A DNA stretch of 64,000 bases from Azolla caroliniana (taxonomy: Eukaryota > Polypodiophyta), in the NCBI GenBank assembly GCA_043228905.1, contig JBHGNT010000005.1, forward strand, positions 24,242,001-24,306,000, in the 5' to 3' direction. Below are positions 21,068 through 32,439 of this stretch, piece by piece; the first letter of the stretch is position 1, and each line of letters starts with the position of its first letter. The position numbers and the translations under genes were made by a program. The notes under the pieces are model-generated. The model did not search any database, was not told the DNA's origin, and saw only the letters and a program-made list of their open reading frames with translations.

Positions 21068-24000
21068 ATGGACGAATCGTTTGGCGGCATGTTCAAGCTC
21101 ACCGGCTCCAACTATTCAGTGTGGAAGTCGAAGATGAGGGACATGCTCGTGGTTAAAGACCTCTGGCTGCCGGTTCAGTTCGGGGACAAGAGACTGGACA
21201 AAATCGACGCCGCGATATGGGAGGTGATGCACATGAAGACAACGGCGTACATACGGTGCTTCATCGACATGAGCCTGTACAACAACTTCAATGAAGAGAG
21301 CAAGGCTCATGAGCTCTGGGAGAAGATCGGCATGATGTTCCAGAACAAAAAAGTTGTCAATCAGGCGTCGGTATTCCGGAAGCTTGTAAGACTCCGGTAC
21401 CAAGATGGCTCCAGCATGGCGGAGCATATGAATGCCTTCCAGGGGCTGATTCACCAGGCAATGTCATTGGAAGTACCTCTTGCCGATGAGGTCCTAGCGC
21501 TACTCCTGCTTGGTTCCCTCCCGGATAGCTGGGAGACGTTGGTTGTTACTTTGGGCAACGCCGGGCCGGAAGGAAAACGGTTATCCCTAGCAAGAGTAAA
21601 GTCGAGCTTGCTAGATGAGGAGGCTCGTCGGAAAGACAAAGATACGAGCTCCGACTCCAAAGCGCTCCTTACCGAATCGGAACGCGGAAGACATAGAAAC
21701 CGTAGTCCCCAGAACCGGGAGAAGTCGGGGACACGATCAAAGTCAAGGGGGAGGCCTACTTGCTTCTATTGCGGCAAGCCGGGACACTTCCAAAAGAACT
21801 GTCGGCATTTCCGTAAAGACAAGGAAACCGACGGTACCGATTCGAAGCAAACCCCAAACCGGAACGGTACAGACCGGAACGGTAAAGACCGGAGGGGGCC
21901 GGACCGGAAGGGAACGACGGCAATTGCGGCAAGTGAAGAGGAGTTGATGCTCATCACCGAGGAGAGTGAGATAAACCATGCCGGCGATGAGATGACCTGG
22001 GTGGTAGACTCCGGAGCGTCGTTCCACCTTACCCCGGACCGGAAATGCTTCTCATCCTACTCAGCCGGTGATCACGGCTGTGTCCGGATGGGGAATGAAG
22101 GAACATGCCGAATTGTCGGCATAGGAGACGTGTGGCTGACAACACCAACCGGATGCAAATTGCTGTTGAAAGATGTCCGACACGTTCCGGAAGTTCGTCT
22201 GAACCTGATATCAGCCGGTCGGCTAGATGATGAAGGCTACACGGGTAGCATCCGGAACGGTGTCATGAAGTTCAGCAAAGGGAGCCTGATTGTGGCTCGG
22301 GCCCGGAAGGTAAACACACTGTACCTGATGAATACCCGGTTATGTCCGGAAGAAGTGAACGTGGCTTCCGACACTGCCGGTGAGCTGTGGCACAAGAGGC
22401 TATGTCACATGAGTGAGAAGGGGATGAAGAGGCTTGCAGACGACAACCTCATCCCAGTGAAGAACGTGCATTTAGAGAAGTGCACTGATTGTCTGGCCGG
22501 TAAACAGAACCGGACCTCCTTCCGACCAAGGCCACCGATGAGACGTAATGCACCACTGGAGTTGGTGCATACGGATGTTTGTCAAGTAGACACGAAGTCA
22601 CATGCCGGAGCGCAGTACTTCGTGACGTTCATAGATGACCACAACCGGAAGCTGTGGGCCACACCGCTGAAGACAAAGGATCAGGTGTTATCCGTCTTCA
22701 AAGAGCTCCACGCGAGAGTGGAAAGAGAAACCGGCCAGAAGCTGAAGGCGGTTCGAGCAGATAACGGAGTTGAGTACCGGGGGCAGTTCGAGGAGTACTG
22801 CCGCTCGAAGGGAATCCGGCTCGAATTTACCGTGCCGAAGACGCCGGAACTAAACGGACTGGCCGAGAGGATGAACCGGACCATAATGGAGAGGGTCCGG
22901 AGTATGCTAGCGCATGCAAAACTACCCAAGAAGTTTTGGGCTGAGGCACTGTCGTCGGCGACATATGTGATAAACAGATCACCCTCAGTACCCTTGGACG
23001 GAGACATGCCACAGAGAGTATGGACCGGTAAGGAAGTGTCCTACCGGTATCTGAGGGTGTTCGGGTGTCTCGCGTACGTGCATGTAGCAAAGGACCGGAG
23101 AGGAAAGCTAGATCCAAAGACCCGGCCATGCATATTCCTCGGTTACGGTGACGATGAGTTCGGCTACCGAGTGTGGGACCCGGTCGACAAGAAGGTATTC
23201 CGGAGTCGAGATATTATCTTCATGGAGGACAAGACGCTCGCCGACTGGGAGTCGGAGAAGAAGATAATGAACTCCGAGTCGACCGGTAAGGATAGACTCT
23301 ACAATGAGCAGACCCAACCGGCAAGAGACCGGTTAGCACTCGAGGAACCAGCCGGTTACGGTGAGGATACCGAACCGGCAGAAGAAGTAGAGGAAGCTGA
23401 GACCGGAACCGGTAAAGACCCCGAATCGGATTCGGATGAAGAGCAAATGGAGGAACCGATTACCGAAGCCCGAAGACGTAGATATCCTCTCAGAGAGAGA
23501 AGGGCGCCCCGGAGATTTTCGGATGCAGAGCATGTCCTGCTGACCGATGAGGGGGAGCCGGAAAGCTTCGAAGAAGCGAAGGTTGACACCCACAGCCGAA
23601 AATGGTTAAGTGCCATGCAGGATGAGATGGATTCCCTGCATGAGCGCCATACGTACGAATTGGTGGAGCTGCCGAAAGGAAAGCGGGCACTCCGAAACAA
23701 GTGGGTATTCAAGTTGAAACCGGGAGATGCCGGCAACCCCCCGAGATACAAAGCCAGGATCGTGGTGAAGGGGTTCCAGCAGAAGAAGGGCGTGGACTCC
23801 GACGAAATATTCGCCCCAGTAGTAAAGATGACCTCCATCCGGACGGTGCTGAGTATAGCAGCAAGCATGGATCTCGAGGTAGAGCAGCTGGACGTGAAGA
23901 CGGCATTCCTTCACGGCGACCTCGAAGAGGAGATCTACATGCAACAACCGGAAGGATTTGTGGAGAAAGGGAAGGAGCACCTGGTATGCCGGTTGAAGAA

Positions 24001-25126
24001 GAGCCTATACGGACTGAAGCAGGCTCCCCGGCAATGGTATCGGAAGTTCGACTCCTTCATGACCGATCAAGGGTACCACAAGACGCAGGCCGATCACTGC
24101 GTGTTTGTGAAGAAGTTCGAAGGAGGGGACTTCCTGATACTCCTCCTGTACGTGGATGACATGTTGATCGTCGGACGAGGCCAAGGAAAAATACGGATGC
24201 TGAAGAAGGCTCTCAACCGGACCTTCTCAATGAAGGACTTGGGTCCGGCAAGACAGATGTTGGGGATGCACATCATTCGGGACCGGTCAGTGAAGCAACT
24301 ATGGCTGTCACAGGAGAAGTATGTGACAAAGGTGCTTCACCGGTTCAACATGTCAGATGCAAAACCGGTCGGATCGACACTTCCGGCAAACTGCAAGTTG
24401 TCCGGCAAGCAAAGCCCGAAGACAAAAGGAGAGAAGGCAGATATGATGAAGATTCCATATGCCTCTGCCGTCGGGAGCTTGATGTACGCAATGGTTTGTA
24501 CCCGACCGGACATTGGATACGCAGTCGGAGTGGTGAGCCGGTTTATGAGCAACCCCGGCAAGGAGCATTGGAACGCGGTCAAGTGGATACTCCGGTATTT
24601 GAAGGGCACTTCAAATATGTGTCTCTGATTCGGCTCCGGAAAACCTCAACTAGACGGTTTCACCGATTCGGACATGTCGGCTGATGTGGACACCAGCCGG
24701 TCTACATCCGGGTATGTGATGACATATGCAGGGGGAGCTGTTTCGTGGCAGTCGAGGCTGCAGAAGACGGTTGCATTGTCAACCACAGAGTCGGAGTACA
24801 TGGTGGCTGTAGAAGCCGGCAAGGAAATATTATGGATGAAGGACTTCATTGGAGAGCTCGGTATCCGGCAAGAGGAATACCGACTCTACTGCGACAGTCA
24901 AAGTGCCATCCACCTTGCTAAGAATGCGGCCTACCATTCCCGGACGAAGCATATCCAGCGGAGGTATCACTGGATCCGGGAAAGGGTAGATGACCAGGAG
25001 TTCGCATTGGCGAAGATCCACACGGCCGAGAACGGGTCAGATATGCTGACCAAAATGTTGACACCCGACAAGCTGGACGCATGCCGGAAGAGGATCGGGC
25101 TGGAAAGACACCCCATGCCGGAGTGA
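21068..25126 (+). pseudogene. Copia Gag-Pol polyprotein with one nonsense codon
   Basis: The frame has 1,353 codons including the final stop and is open except for TGA at 24626-24628. Domains in order: Gag (residues 1-230), zinc knuckle CFYCGKPGHFQKNC (232-245), protease WVVDSGASFHLT (active D about 314), pre-integrase HKRLCHMS...CTDCLAGK, integrase core with HTDVCQ, RADNGVEY and ELNGLAER, reverse transcriptase with KTAFLHGDLEEEIYM and catalytic LLYVDDMLIVG, then RNase H with SDMSADVDTSRSTSGY and ADLTK-like DMLTKM. The stop lies just before RNase H, where the related element at 42223 has CAG in the same place. ATG at 21068 follows the primer site by 16 bases. Otherwise it looks functional, and it could be complemented by other copies. 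Confidence 0.95.
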
Positions 25127-25136
25127 AGGGGGAGTT

Positions 25137-25493
25137 TGTTGGAAGACAGGTTTAGAACAGTGCCGACGAACAAACTCGGCTGAGGCCGAAACGGTATGAA
25201 CCGAATGGGGAGAACCCGACTTCGGAGAGTCGGATGGTGTAGGCCCGGTATGAACCGGATGAGGAGTACCCGACTGCGGAGAGTCGGATGGTGTAGGTCC
25301 GGTATGAACCGGATGAGGAGTACCCGACTGCGGAGAGCCGGATGGAGCCCATCGAGGATACATTTGTAAATAGCCGAAAAGTCATATTAGTATAAATATG
25401 ACTTAGGGCAAACTTTTAGTGCGTGTGCAGTCGTCGTTTTTGTTGTGATTATTCTTCCTTGTTGGTGCAAGAAGAAATTAGAGCGCATAACTG

Positions 25494-25552
<59 letters not shown>

Positions 25553-25828
25553 GAGGTCATTGCCTCTGTTGTAACCGCCGCCTGTGGCGAAGATCTGAGA
25601 GCACGAGGTCGTTGCCTCAGTGATCTCACTGTTGTATATTTCTACATAGCGACAGTTTGCAGCTTGTGGGCTGCCGTGGTTTTTCCCCTATTTTGGGGTT
25701 TTCCACGTATACCTCCTGTGTACCATTTCTCCTCTTTTGTGTCGCGTTTCATTACCTGTTTTTCTGTGTATGTAAAGAATCTCGGTTGTGGCCGAGCGTC
25801 GGACAAAAGGAACGTCGAGTTCCCAACA
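25137..25828 (+). repeat. Copia element 1, 3' LTR
   Basis: Same features as the 5' LTR. The (GA)n tract is longer (about 25497-25551). It is followed by the target duplication AACGG and then the resumed Gypsy sequence. Confidence 0.95.
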
Positions 25829-25833
25829 AACGG

Positions 25834-26055
25834 TTCCTACCAATTAGGGACACTCACTGGCGAGGTTCTGGGTAAATGGGTCAACGGGTTCCGACTCAAA
25901 CCATACAATGGACCCATGCCAAGAAACCCATTTGAACAAGTGAAGGGCGACACAGAACCGGACACCGGTAAGTCGGAAGCGCTGGCAAGCGGTCCAGCGT
26001 CCGGCAGGGATCACAATCCGGATAGGGGTCTAGTGGGACCGGTTGCTAATTAGCA
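25834..26055 (+). pseudogene. Gypsy pol C-terminal end after the Copia insertion
   Basis: The Gypsy frame resumes with SYQLGTLTGEVLGKWVNG and FRLKPYNGPMPRNPFEQ. This is the end of a Gypsy integrase C-terminal region and a tail, and it stops at TAG near 26050. Confidence 0.75.
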
Positions 26056-26483
26056 AAACCATTTATCTTAAAAAAAAATAAAAATAAAAAAATTTAAAAA
26101 ATTTAAAATAAATAAATAAATAAATAATCAAATCAAATCAAAGTAAATCATGCAAGGGCGAGGGGTGAACGGACACATGCAAAAAGAAGGAGTGAACATG
26201 CACTTTGAAAAGGTACGTAGTGGGCTATTAATAGGGTATTAAACTGCCGCCACATGGCACGTCATTCTATTTTAGTACACGACGTGCACATGCGCGGGTA
26301 ATGAAAAAAAAAACAGGCGCCAACATGCAACAAGAAGACCCCCGCCACATAGAAACCCTCACATTTCGCGAACAGAGGAGCACAAACGCAGACAGGCGAT
26401 TGAAGATTAGCAGACGCAAACCCACGCACACAGAGACTCCTCACACACAACCCTCACCAGCGCTCACCGACCTCGACGAAGCC
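26056..26483. other. Gypsy spacer between pol and the extra reading frame
   Basis: A-rich, with AAATAAATAAATAAATAA-like runs at about 26085-26130 and no coding signal. It may contain a promoter or splice acceptor for the downstream frame, but none is distinctive. Confidence 0.5.
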
Positions 26484-29054
26484 ATGGATTGCCAAGGACT
26501 CTCTGAAGCGGCCAAGAAGTGGCTAAGGCAACATGGCTTAGAGGGTTTCCTCACCATTATGGAGGCGCCACCGCACCGGAGGCGGAGAAGATAGTCAAAG
26601 AAATCGACACAGAGCTGATTATTGAGAAGGCCATCCATGCGTTGATTGGCCTTCCGAAAGGGGGAATCTTCACTATCGACAACCCTACCCCGGAACAACT
26701 CTGAAAATACTTTGGGGAATACTCTCTGGCAAGCAAGGCCTACCAGACACAGGGCGGCGAAGATCCTCTCTTTTGAGAGATTGCCCGAGTGCTCCATGAA
26801 TTCGGACATGTATACCCTCGACCCCCCTGCATGGCCCAGAACCGAGCCGGCTTAATCATAGCCACATACGAAGGCATGAAGGTGGACTGGGAGGTGCTGA
26901 TTGCGGATGGCCTCTGTGCGGCCATAGACTCTGTCAGAGGCAAAGAGGGTTGGAAGATATGGACGGCGATGGCGCAATGGCTCACTCTATTGGCGCCACC
27001 TATTGAGGCGGAAATGCAGGCGGAAGCGGCAGGAGGAAACGCAGGAGGAGCCACCGGTGCGGCCAATCAAGATCAGGCTTAGCCGACCGGTTCAACAAGC
27101 GCCGGACCCCTTGGCATTGAAAATCAACATCGGGACTCAGGAGGAGGAAACGGAGGAGGAACCGTTAGAGCACCTTCAGCGGCGCCAAAAAGCAAGCACC
27201 TCCGAACATGCCGGGGAGCGTTCGGACCCAAAGAAGGATGGAACGCCTGTACCCCGCCCTGAGCAACCCGCACCAAGGATGGAACCGGAACCGGTTCGGA
27301 CAGAACCGGCCACAGAGCCCCCTGCACACTAACCTCTACCGGCGGGTCAGGATACGACAAGACCCGATATGCAAGCGCCGGAAGTACAGTTGCCGACCCC
27401 ACCGGCAGGCCAAGAGCATTCAGAGGTGGAGCGGCCAACAGAGCCGCAACCAGAACGGCAAAGTGGTCACCAACAAGAGCCAGAGTTGCAGCTCGATGCA
27501 ACTGGACAAAACCGGCCACTGGCCAACGACACCAACAGCCAACCCTCCGGGCAGAGGCAACAATAGGGCACCGACAGCCAATGGCTCCGGTGGATTGGAG
27601 AACAGATTTCCGGAGTGGTACACTACATAGAGGCGGAAGAGAAAGCGCAGATGGACCGGTTACTCGTCACAACCGGAGAACTAGAGACGGCCCGGTCAAG
27701 GATCCGGAGCCTAGAACAAGACTTGGACCTGGCCATAGAAGAATTGGCCAAAATGGCCTTAATCGGACCACAGCTCCAAGCACCGGTGACCCCGGTCGAT
27801 GTACAGAATAAAGAAGTACCAGCACCTGTACATAGCAATAAGACCCCGGAGACGGAAACAGTCCCGGAGCTAGTGGCGGCGCAAGGAAAAGAGCTTGATG
27901 AATTAAGAGATGAACTGGCCGCAAAGGAAGCATTACGCACCTGAGAGCGGGACTTGAAGAAAGCGGCAGAAGAAGAGCAACGAAAGACTGCTAAGAACCT
28001 CCGCCGAGCAGAAGAGAATCTGCGGAAAGGACATCAGGCCTACGACCGGCTGAAGGAGGAGAAAGAGAAGGCGCTGCAAGAAAAGGAGAAGCTGCGACGG
28101 ATGGCGGAAACAGAGATCGAAAGGTTGAAAGAAGAACTCCGTCAGCAAAAGGACCGGGAAGATTGCGCTCGCCGGCAACTCAACCAAAAGCTGAAGCAGA
28201 AAACCGATGATTTTGAGCACCTGCACCGGGACTACAAGCACCTGGATACGGAGCATAAGAAATAGCAGGAGAAGATGGCAGAGCTCCGACAGGAGGTACA
28301 TCGGGTTGAGACGATGTTGGCGGAGGAACGGGCTGAAAGAACCACGCTACTGGAGGAAGCCGTGCAAGAACGGATGGAGCTGCATAATCAGCATTATGAA
28401 GAGAAGGAAAGAGCGACGATGATCTTGCAAAGGTTGCAGACCACTTATCAAACCCAATTGTCACATTACCAGGAGCAGGAGGTGGATACGCTGGCACTCA
28501 TCAAGCAGTTGAAGGACGAACGGCAAGCCGCAGAGGACAAATCAAACATGGGATTGGAGCGGATCCAGTTCATTGTCCAGGCATGGAGGAACAAGACCAA
28601 ACGCTTGATTGACGAAAGCTCTGCGCAATGGTGGGACAAATGGGCAAAGCACACAACCGAGCTCCAGTTGCTACGGGCAGACGCGGAAAACCGGCAGAGG
28701 GATGGCGACGACTGCTACATGCTAACGAAGGAGGACTTCACCGCCGTCAGAGAGGAATTAGCCGAAGATTTTATCACACTAGCGGAGGAGCAGGAAGCAG
28801 TGGTTCAGCAACTTGTAGCCCAGCTAGATGATGATCGACTGGATGCTCAAATCCAGTTTGAGAGCTATGAGCAGACTAGGCTATGGAGAGAAGAAGCAAA
28901 GCATGCGGCGATCGTCAACCTCAGTGATGAGGAGCCATCACCGGAGCAAGGACCGGACGGAGACAAGGCCGGGACGTGTCAACCAGAGTCAAATCCAGCG
29001 GAGCATCTAACAGATGAATCACCGCCACAACCGTCGGTATCGGGAGCCGACTAG
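26484..29054 (+). pseudogene. Gypsy extra 3' reading frame: globular N-terminal part and long coiled coil
   Basis: A broken reading frame lies between pol and the 3' LTR. It starts at ATG 26484 (MDCQGLSEAAKKWLRQHG), shifts frame near 26570 and continues through 26700-27080, with two TGA codons where tryptophan is expected (26701-26703 and about 26776). This part includes ARVLHEFGHVYPRPP and ADGLCAAIDSVRG. A proline/glutamate-rich linker with further shifts follows. From about 27620 to 28900 it is strongly coiled-coil (ERLKEELRQQKDRE, RQEVHRVETMLAEERAER), with stops near 27943 and 28263. It ends in an acidic tail at 29054. No membrane segment or signal peptide is visible, so it is not Env-like. 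Tat/Ogre elements carry extra frames of unknown role. Confidence 0.6.
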
Positions 29055-29239
29055 ACGCTCGCTCAGGAGCAACAGTCGGAGGAGCCGCAGCCACCGCAAC
29101 AACAACAGCCGCAACAACAACCGAATTCCGAACAACCATTGGATACCCTAGAGCAGAGTATTTTGGACATCTTGGACGAAGGCTAAGGGCCGGATAGTGG
29201 GATTCGACGTACAAGGTACTATCCCACGGGCGTGCCATG

Positions 29240-29659
29240 TGTTACCCGGCCGACAAAGGAGCAGAGACCAGAATGTGAAAAGGGATGGTTATTCGGAATA
29301 TATTTAATTAAGTAGATTAGATTATAATTATGCAGTGAACAGACGGACCAGAATTGGTATGCCGATCCGGATCCGCCGTTTTGTACGCATCACCGGTGAC
29401 CTATATAAAGGCCCGGTTACAATGTATAACTCTAACGGAGAATTAATATAAGCTTCTTGGTTTTATCTTCACATATTGATTACCGTTCTGAATTAATTGT
29501 TATATCTTACGCGTGTATTAAGTGTATGCCTTATTGTTAAGTAACTAATTAAGTCGAAGTAATCGTTGTGTCTTAAGTTATCTCGTCGTAACACCCTTTG
29601 GTGAAGTGTCTTCCGGAGACACTCTGTGTTAGGCCATTGTCCGGCCCTAAGGATTAACA
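29240..29659 (+). repeat. Gypsy 3' LTR
   Basis: It matches the 5' LTR over its full 420 bp, with scattered mainly C/T and A/G differences. AAGGG follows at 29660-29664. Confidence 0.95.
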
Positions 29660-29802
29660 AAGGGAACTTTTGAGCGCGCCTTTTTAAAAAAATCCTATAC
29701 AGATGGTGGAGATTGCACGCGCCCTCAACTGAGCGACCTGCACCATCCACACCTGCAATTCCCTCACTTGCCCTCTTTAATATTTGTATGTAGTTAGACA
29801 CG
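29660..29802 (-). repeat. Outer part of the right inverted end of the MULE-like element
   Basis: Its reverse complement matches 30028-30150 and 1679-1800. Inside is a stem formed by GATGGTGGAGATTGC and GCGACCTGCACCATC, with CCCTCAACTGA as loop. Confidence 0.8.
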
Positions 29803-30041
29803 TAGATATATGTATGTATGTATATGATATTATGTATGTAACGTATGTATGTGTGCTCGTGTCTAACTACAAATATAGTTAGACACGTAGATATATGTAT
29901 GTATGTATATGATATTATGTATGTAACGTATGTATGTGTGCTCGTGTCTAACTACAAATATAGTTAGACACGTAGATATATGTATGTATGTATATGATAT
30001 TATGTATGTAACGTATGTATGTGTGCTCGTGTCTAACTACT
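29791..30041. repeat. 85-bp tandem repeat, three units, each with 12-bp inverted ends
   Basis: TAGTTAGACACG starts at 29791, 29876 and 29961, exactly 85 bases apart. Each unit ends with CGTGTCTAACTA, the reverse complement of its start, and encloses a TATG-rich core. The array joins the right end of one inverted-end element to the left end of the next. Confidence 0.92.
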
Positions 30042-30285
30042 ACCAAATATTAAAGAGGGCAAGTGAGGGAATCGCGGTCGCGGACGGTGCAGGTTGCTCA
30101 ACTAAGGGCGCATGCGATCTGCACCATCCGATGTCGATAAAAAGGTGATAGCGTCTATCACCAGGAACCCGACTCTCTGACAAACTCTGTTACCAGGAGC
30201 CTGACTCTTTGACAAACTCTATCACCAGGAGCCCAACTCTCTGACAACCTTTGTCACTAGGAGAGCCTGACTCAAAGCTTGACAT

Positions 30286-31500
30286 CAAAAATTTCAAAAA
30301 CTTAAAAGTAATAAAATAATTAAAAATGGATGGTCCAGTGGTTAGAGTTATACTTAGAATTTGAGAGGTGTATTATTTTTTTGTTTCAACTTCTTCTTTT
30401 TTGGTTTTCTTCTTCTTCGCCTTCTTTCTTTTTTAGGGTTTTGACATTTGGTTTAGGGTATGTAGTCACTTTACACTTCATTTACATTTAAGGGGCCCTA
30501 ATAGTGGTATTGGATTCAACACCCTAATTATTAAATGTGATCATGGTGCCGCAATAGTCTAAAAGGTGTAAAATCGTCATCATCAAACACTTGACCAACA
30601 GTCGTTGACTATACCTTTGTGCCCTAGTATATTTGCAAACTTTGATTGATGCAAGTGAACTTTTTGCTTTAGTTTCTAGATTGAACATTTGTTTTTCTAT
30701 AACTCTTAAGATGATTCTTTTCATAATTCACTAATGACATTCCAAATAAGATTGTTCTCCATCTTAGATATCCTTTAATGTGAATATTCTTGCCAAAGAT
30801 CAAGAAAGTTTAGAACTTGAAAAGATGAAAATTTGTAAAGTGGCCTATGCATGGATTGTTACGATAGTGCAATCAAGTTTTCTATCATTGATTTCTTAGC
30901 CAAGAATGCATGCGAGAATTTTAGGTGGAATGCCCTTGAACTATTTTGGCAACACCATACAACCAAATAGGTCTTTATAGAACGTCAAAAGAGTTATTTA
31001 TTTAATGCTTGTCTAGTTCAAAATAGCTTGAATACACATATCCATGACTTCGCTTGGAAAGTGATTTTGTAGCTCAAAACAATATTGGAAACAAATGCTA
31101 GTTGATTTGTGAATATACAAGTCAAACAATGGTCTCCCGATGACATGCTCCTATAGCCAAAGAATTGACAATGTTCTCATCGTAGGGCCCCCATGCATCC
31201 TTGTGATTTGCTCATTCCTTTTTATAGCTGATAATGAGGCTCAATTCTTTTTATAGTTTTCAAGAGCTCATTTGCCAAATAAAAATAGAATGGCAAGCAC
31301 CACCACTTCACCCTAGATGGTCACTTAGCTTCCACAATTACTACATCATTGTTTTTGCATTTACAAGTTACAACATGCTGAATTCTTGTCTTTTGCAATT
31401 GTAGATCACTTACCCTATGATCATTCTAATAAGCATCGAGCCCTTAATACTTTTGTTCAAGTAAAGTTAGCTCTCACCATTTGGGTTATGTTTGATTGTC
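30286..31500. other. AT-rich interior of the second inverted-end element
   Basis: No gene is supported. A stretch at 30328-30395 resembles a tRNA-type promoter (A box TGGTCCAGTGG at 30331-30341, weak B box about 30383-30393). Confidence 0.35.
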
Positions 31501-31507
31501 AAGTCAA

Positions 31508-32084
31508 TATGCAACTCACTCATGTTCCAAGTAAAATTAATTCTCATAATTTGGGTTTTTTCTTGGTTCTTTGACTCTATAACATGGAATACTACGTCCA
31601 AATCATGAGCCAACACAAGAAGAAATGACACAATAACACATTCACATTTTAAAAAAAAAAATCCAAAAAAAACTCCTTCCATTAGTTATAAAATTTTACA
31701 AATGAGACGATTATGTACAAATCCCTATAGGGACGGCATAGTTCCATCTTATGTGGATGCTCACTGACTCAAGAAAGGGAGAGGACGACCATTGTTGGAT
31801 GAAGGCTATTCGTTGTCTTTCAACTCCATCGGAACCATCCTTGAGGCCATCATATTGGCTCTTTAGAGTGGCTACAATTTCACTCCATATCTCTTGAACA
31901 CATTCACATTTTCGAACTCACTCATTCACATTCACAGTAATATGCAACTCACTCATGTTCCAAGTAAAGTTAACTTTCATAATTTGGGCTTTTTCATGGG
32001 TCTTTGACTTTATACCATGGAGTACTCTACTTATGGATCATTAGCCAATATATGAAGAAATGTCACAATAACACATTCACATTT
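31508..32084. repeat. Direct repeat of about 143 bp, copies 434 bp apart
   Basis: ATGCAACTCACTCATGTTCC starts both copies (31508 and 31942), and both end in CACAATAACACATTCACATT. The first copy is followed directly by a LINE 3' end, so the second LINE fragment may have inserted into one copy or mobilised its flank. Confidence 0.85.
31655..31900 (-). mobile_element. 5'-truncated LINE 3' end
   Basis: On the minus strand EIWSEIVATLKSQYDGLK and RQRIAFIQQW align with the end of the LINE fragment at 33375-34085. The end TTATAACTAATGGAAGGAG plus a T-run is typical of plant L1-type LINE 3' ends. Confidence 0.55.
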
Positions 32085-32439
32085 TCAAACTTGCAAGAAG
32101 CATTTAACACCACTTGGAATTTCCAAGATTAAATATACATAGCAAACAACTACTAAAGAGTACCAGAAACAATGGCACCTATAACATTTCAATTCCACAT
32201 GAAAGATTCCATATTAGCGTGTAAAATATATTAACATACATACATCTCTCTAGAGTACCAATATCAATTTATTACTACACCGTAGAAACACTGGAACTGT
32301 GTTCTCTCCACCACCAGAGCAATACTGACATGATTGGAAAACAATGAATCCGAGGTAAAAGAGCATATGAAAATGTAGTACGTTTTGTTCAATATACCCA
32401 TTATAGGCTATTGTCATGAAAGACTGCAATTAATATGGC

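Larger units (their letters stand above)
20348..25828 (+). mobile_element. Ty1/Copia LTR retrotransposon, young and nearly intact
   Basis: LTRs at 20348-21037 (690 bp) and 25137-25828 (692 bp) are almost identical apart from a (GA)n length difference and an indel near the start, pointing to a recent insertion. The target duplication is AACGG. A primer site TGGTATCAGAGC (21040-21051, initiator-Met type) and a purine tract GAAGGGGGAG (about 25125-25134) are intact. One polyprotein frame carries a single stop. It inserted into the C-terminal end of the Gypsy pol. Confidence 0.97.
5567..29659 (+). mobile_element. Ty3/Gypsy LTR retrotransposon, 24.1 kb including two nested insertions
   Basis: Two 420-bp LTRs (5567-5986 and 29240-29659) start TGTTACC and end ATTAACA. 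They are flanked by a 5-bp target duplication AAGGG (5562-5566, 29660-29664), so this is one insertion event. Internal order is gag, protease, reverse transcriptase, RNase H, integrase, then an extra coiled-coil reading frame before the 3' LTR. Without the two nested insertions (10100-18905 and 20348-25828 with their target duplications) it would be about 9.8 kb. The extra 3' reading frame fits a Tat/Ogre-like Gypsy, but lineage is inferred. The coding part has many stops, so this copy is not autonomous. The LTRs differ by a few percent. Confidence 0.95.
1679..29802. mobile_element. Degraded MULE-like DNA transposon with long inverted ends, interrupted by a Gypsy element
   Basis: The left end at 1679 (CATGTCTAACTACTACC, then GAGGGCAAGTGAGGGAATC) is matched in reverse complement by a right end finishing at 29802 (CCCTCACTTGCCCTC, then TAGTTAGACACG). 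Both ends also contain the same hairpin-forming segment and a GGAGCCCGACTC minisatellite. The right end has been split by the Gypsy at 5567-29659. Removing the Gypsy leaves about 4 kb, containing a SWIM/MULE-like transposase remnant and an inward promoter on the minus strand. Target duplications cannot be read because both ends sit in TATG microsatellites. Pairing these two ends as one element is inference from their orientation, the enclosed transposase and the Gypsy target duplication. Confidence 0.6.

Noticed and set aside
25387-25629. Minus-strand frame with a long serine-leucine run
   Set aside because: It is only the translation of the (GA)n microsatellite in the Copia LTR.
26484-29054. 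Envelope-like gene of the Gypsy
   Set aside because: No signal peptide or membrane segment is visible. The sequence is coiled-coil and highly charged.
29665-30150. A single foldback element of about 490 bp
   Set aside because: Arms, minisatellite and orientation fit better as the facing ends of two larger elements (1679-29802 and 30028-35271) joined by an 85-bp array, although a foldback origin is not excluded.
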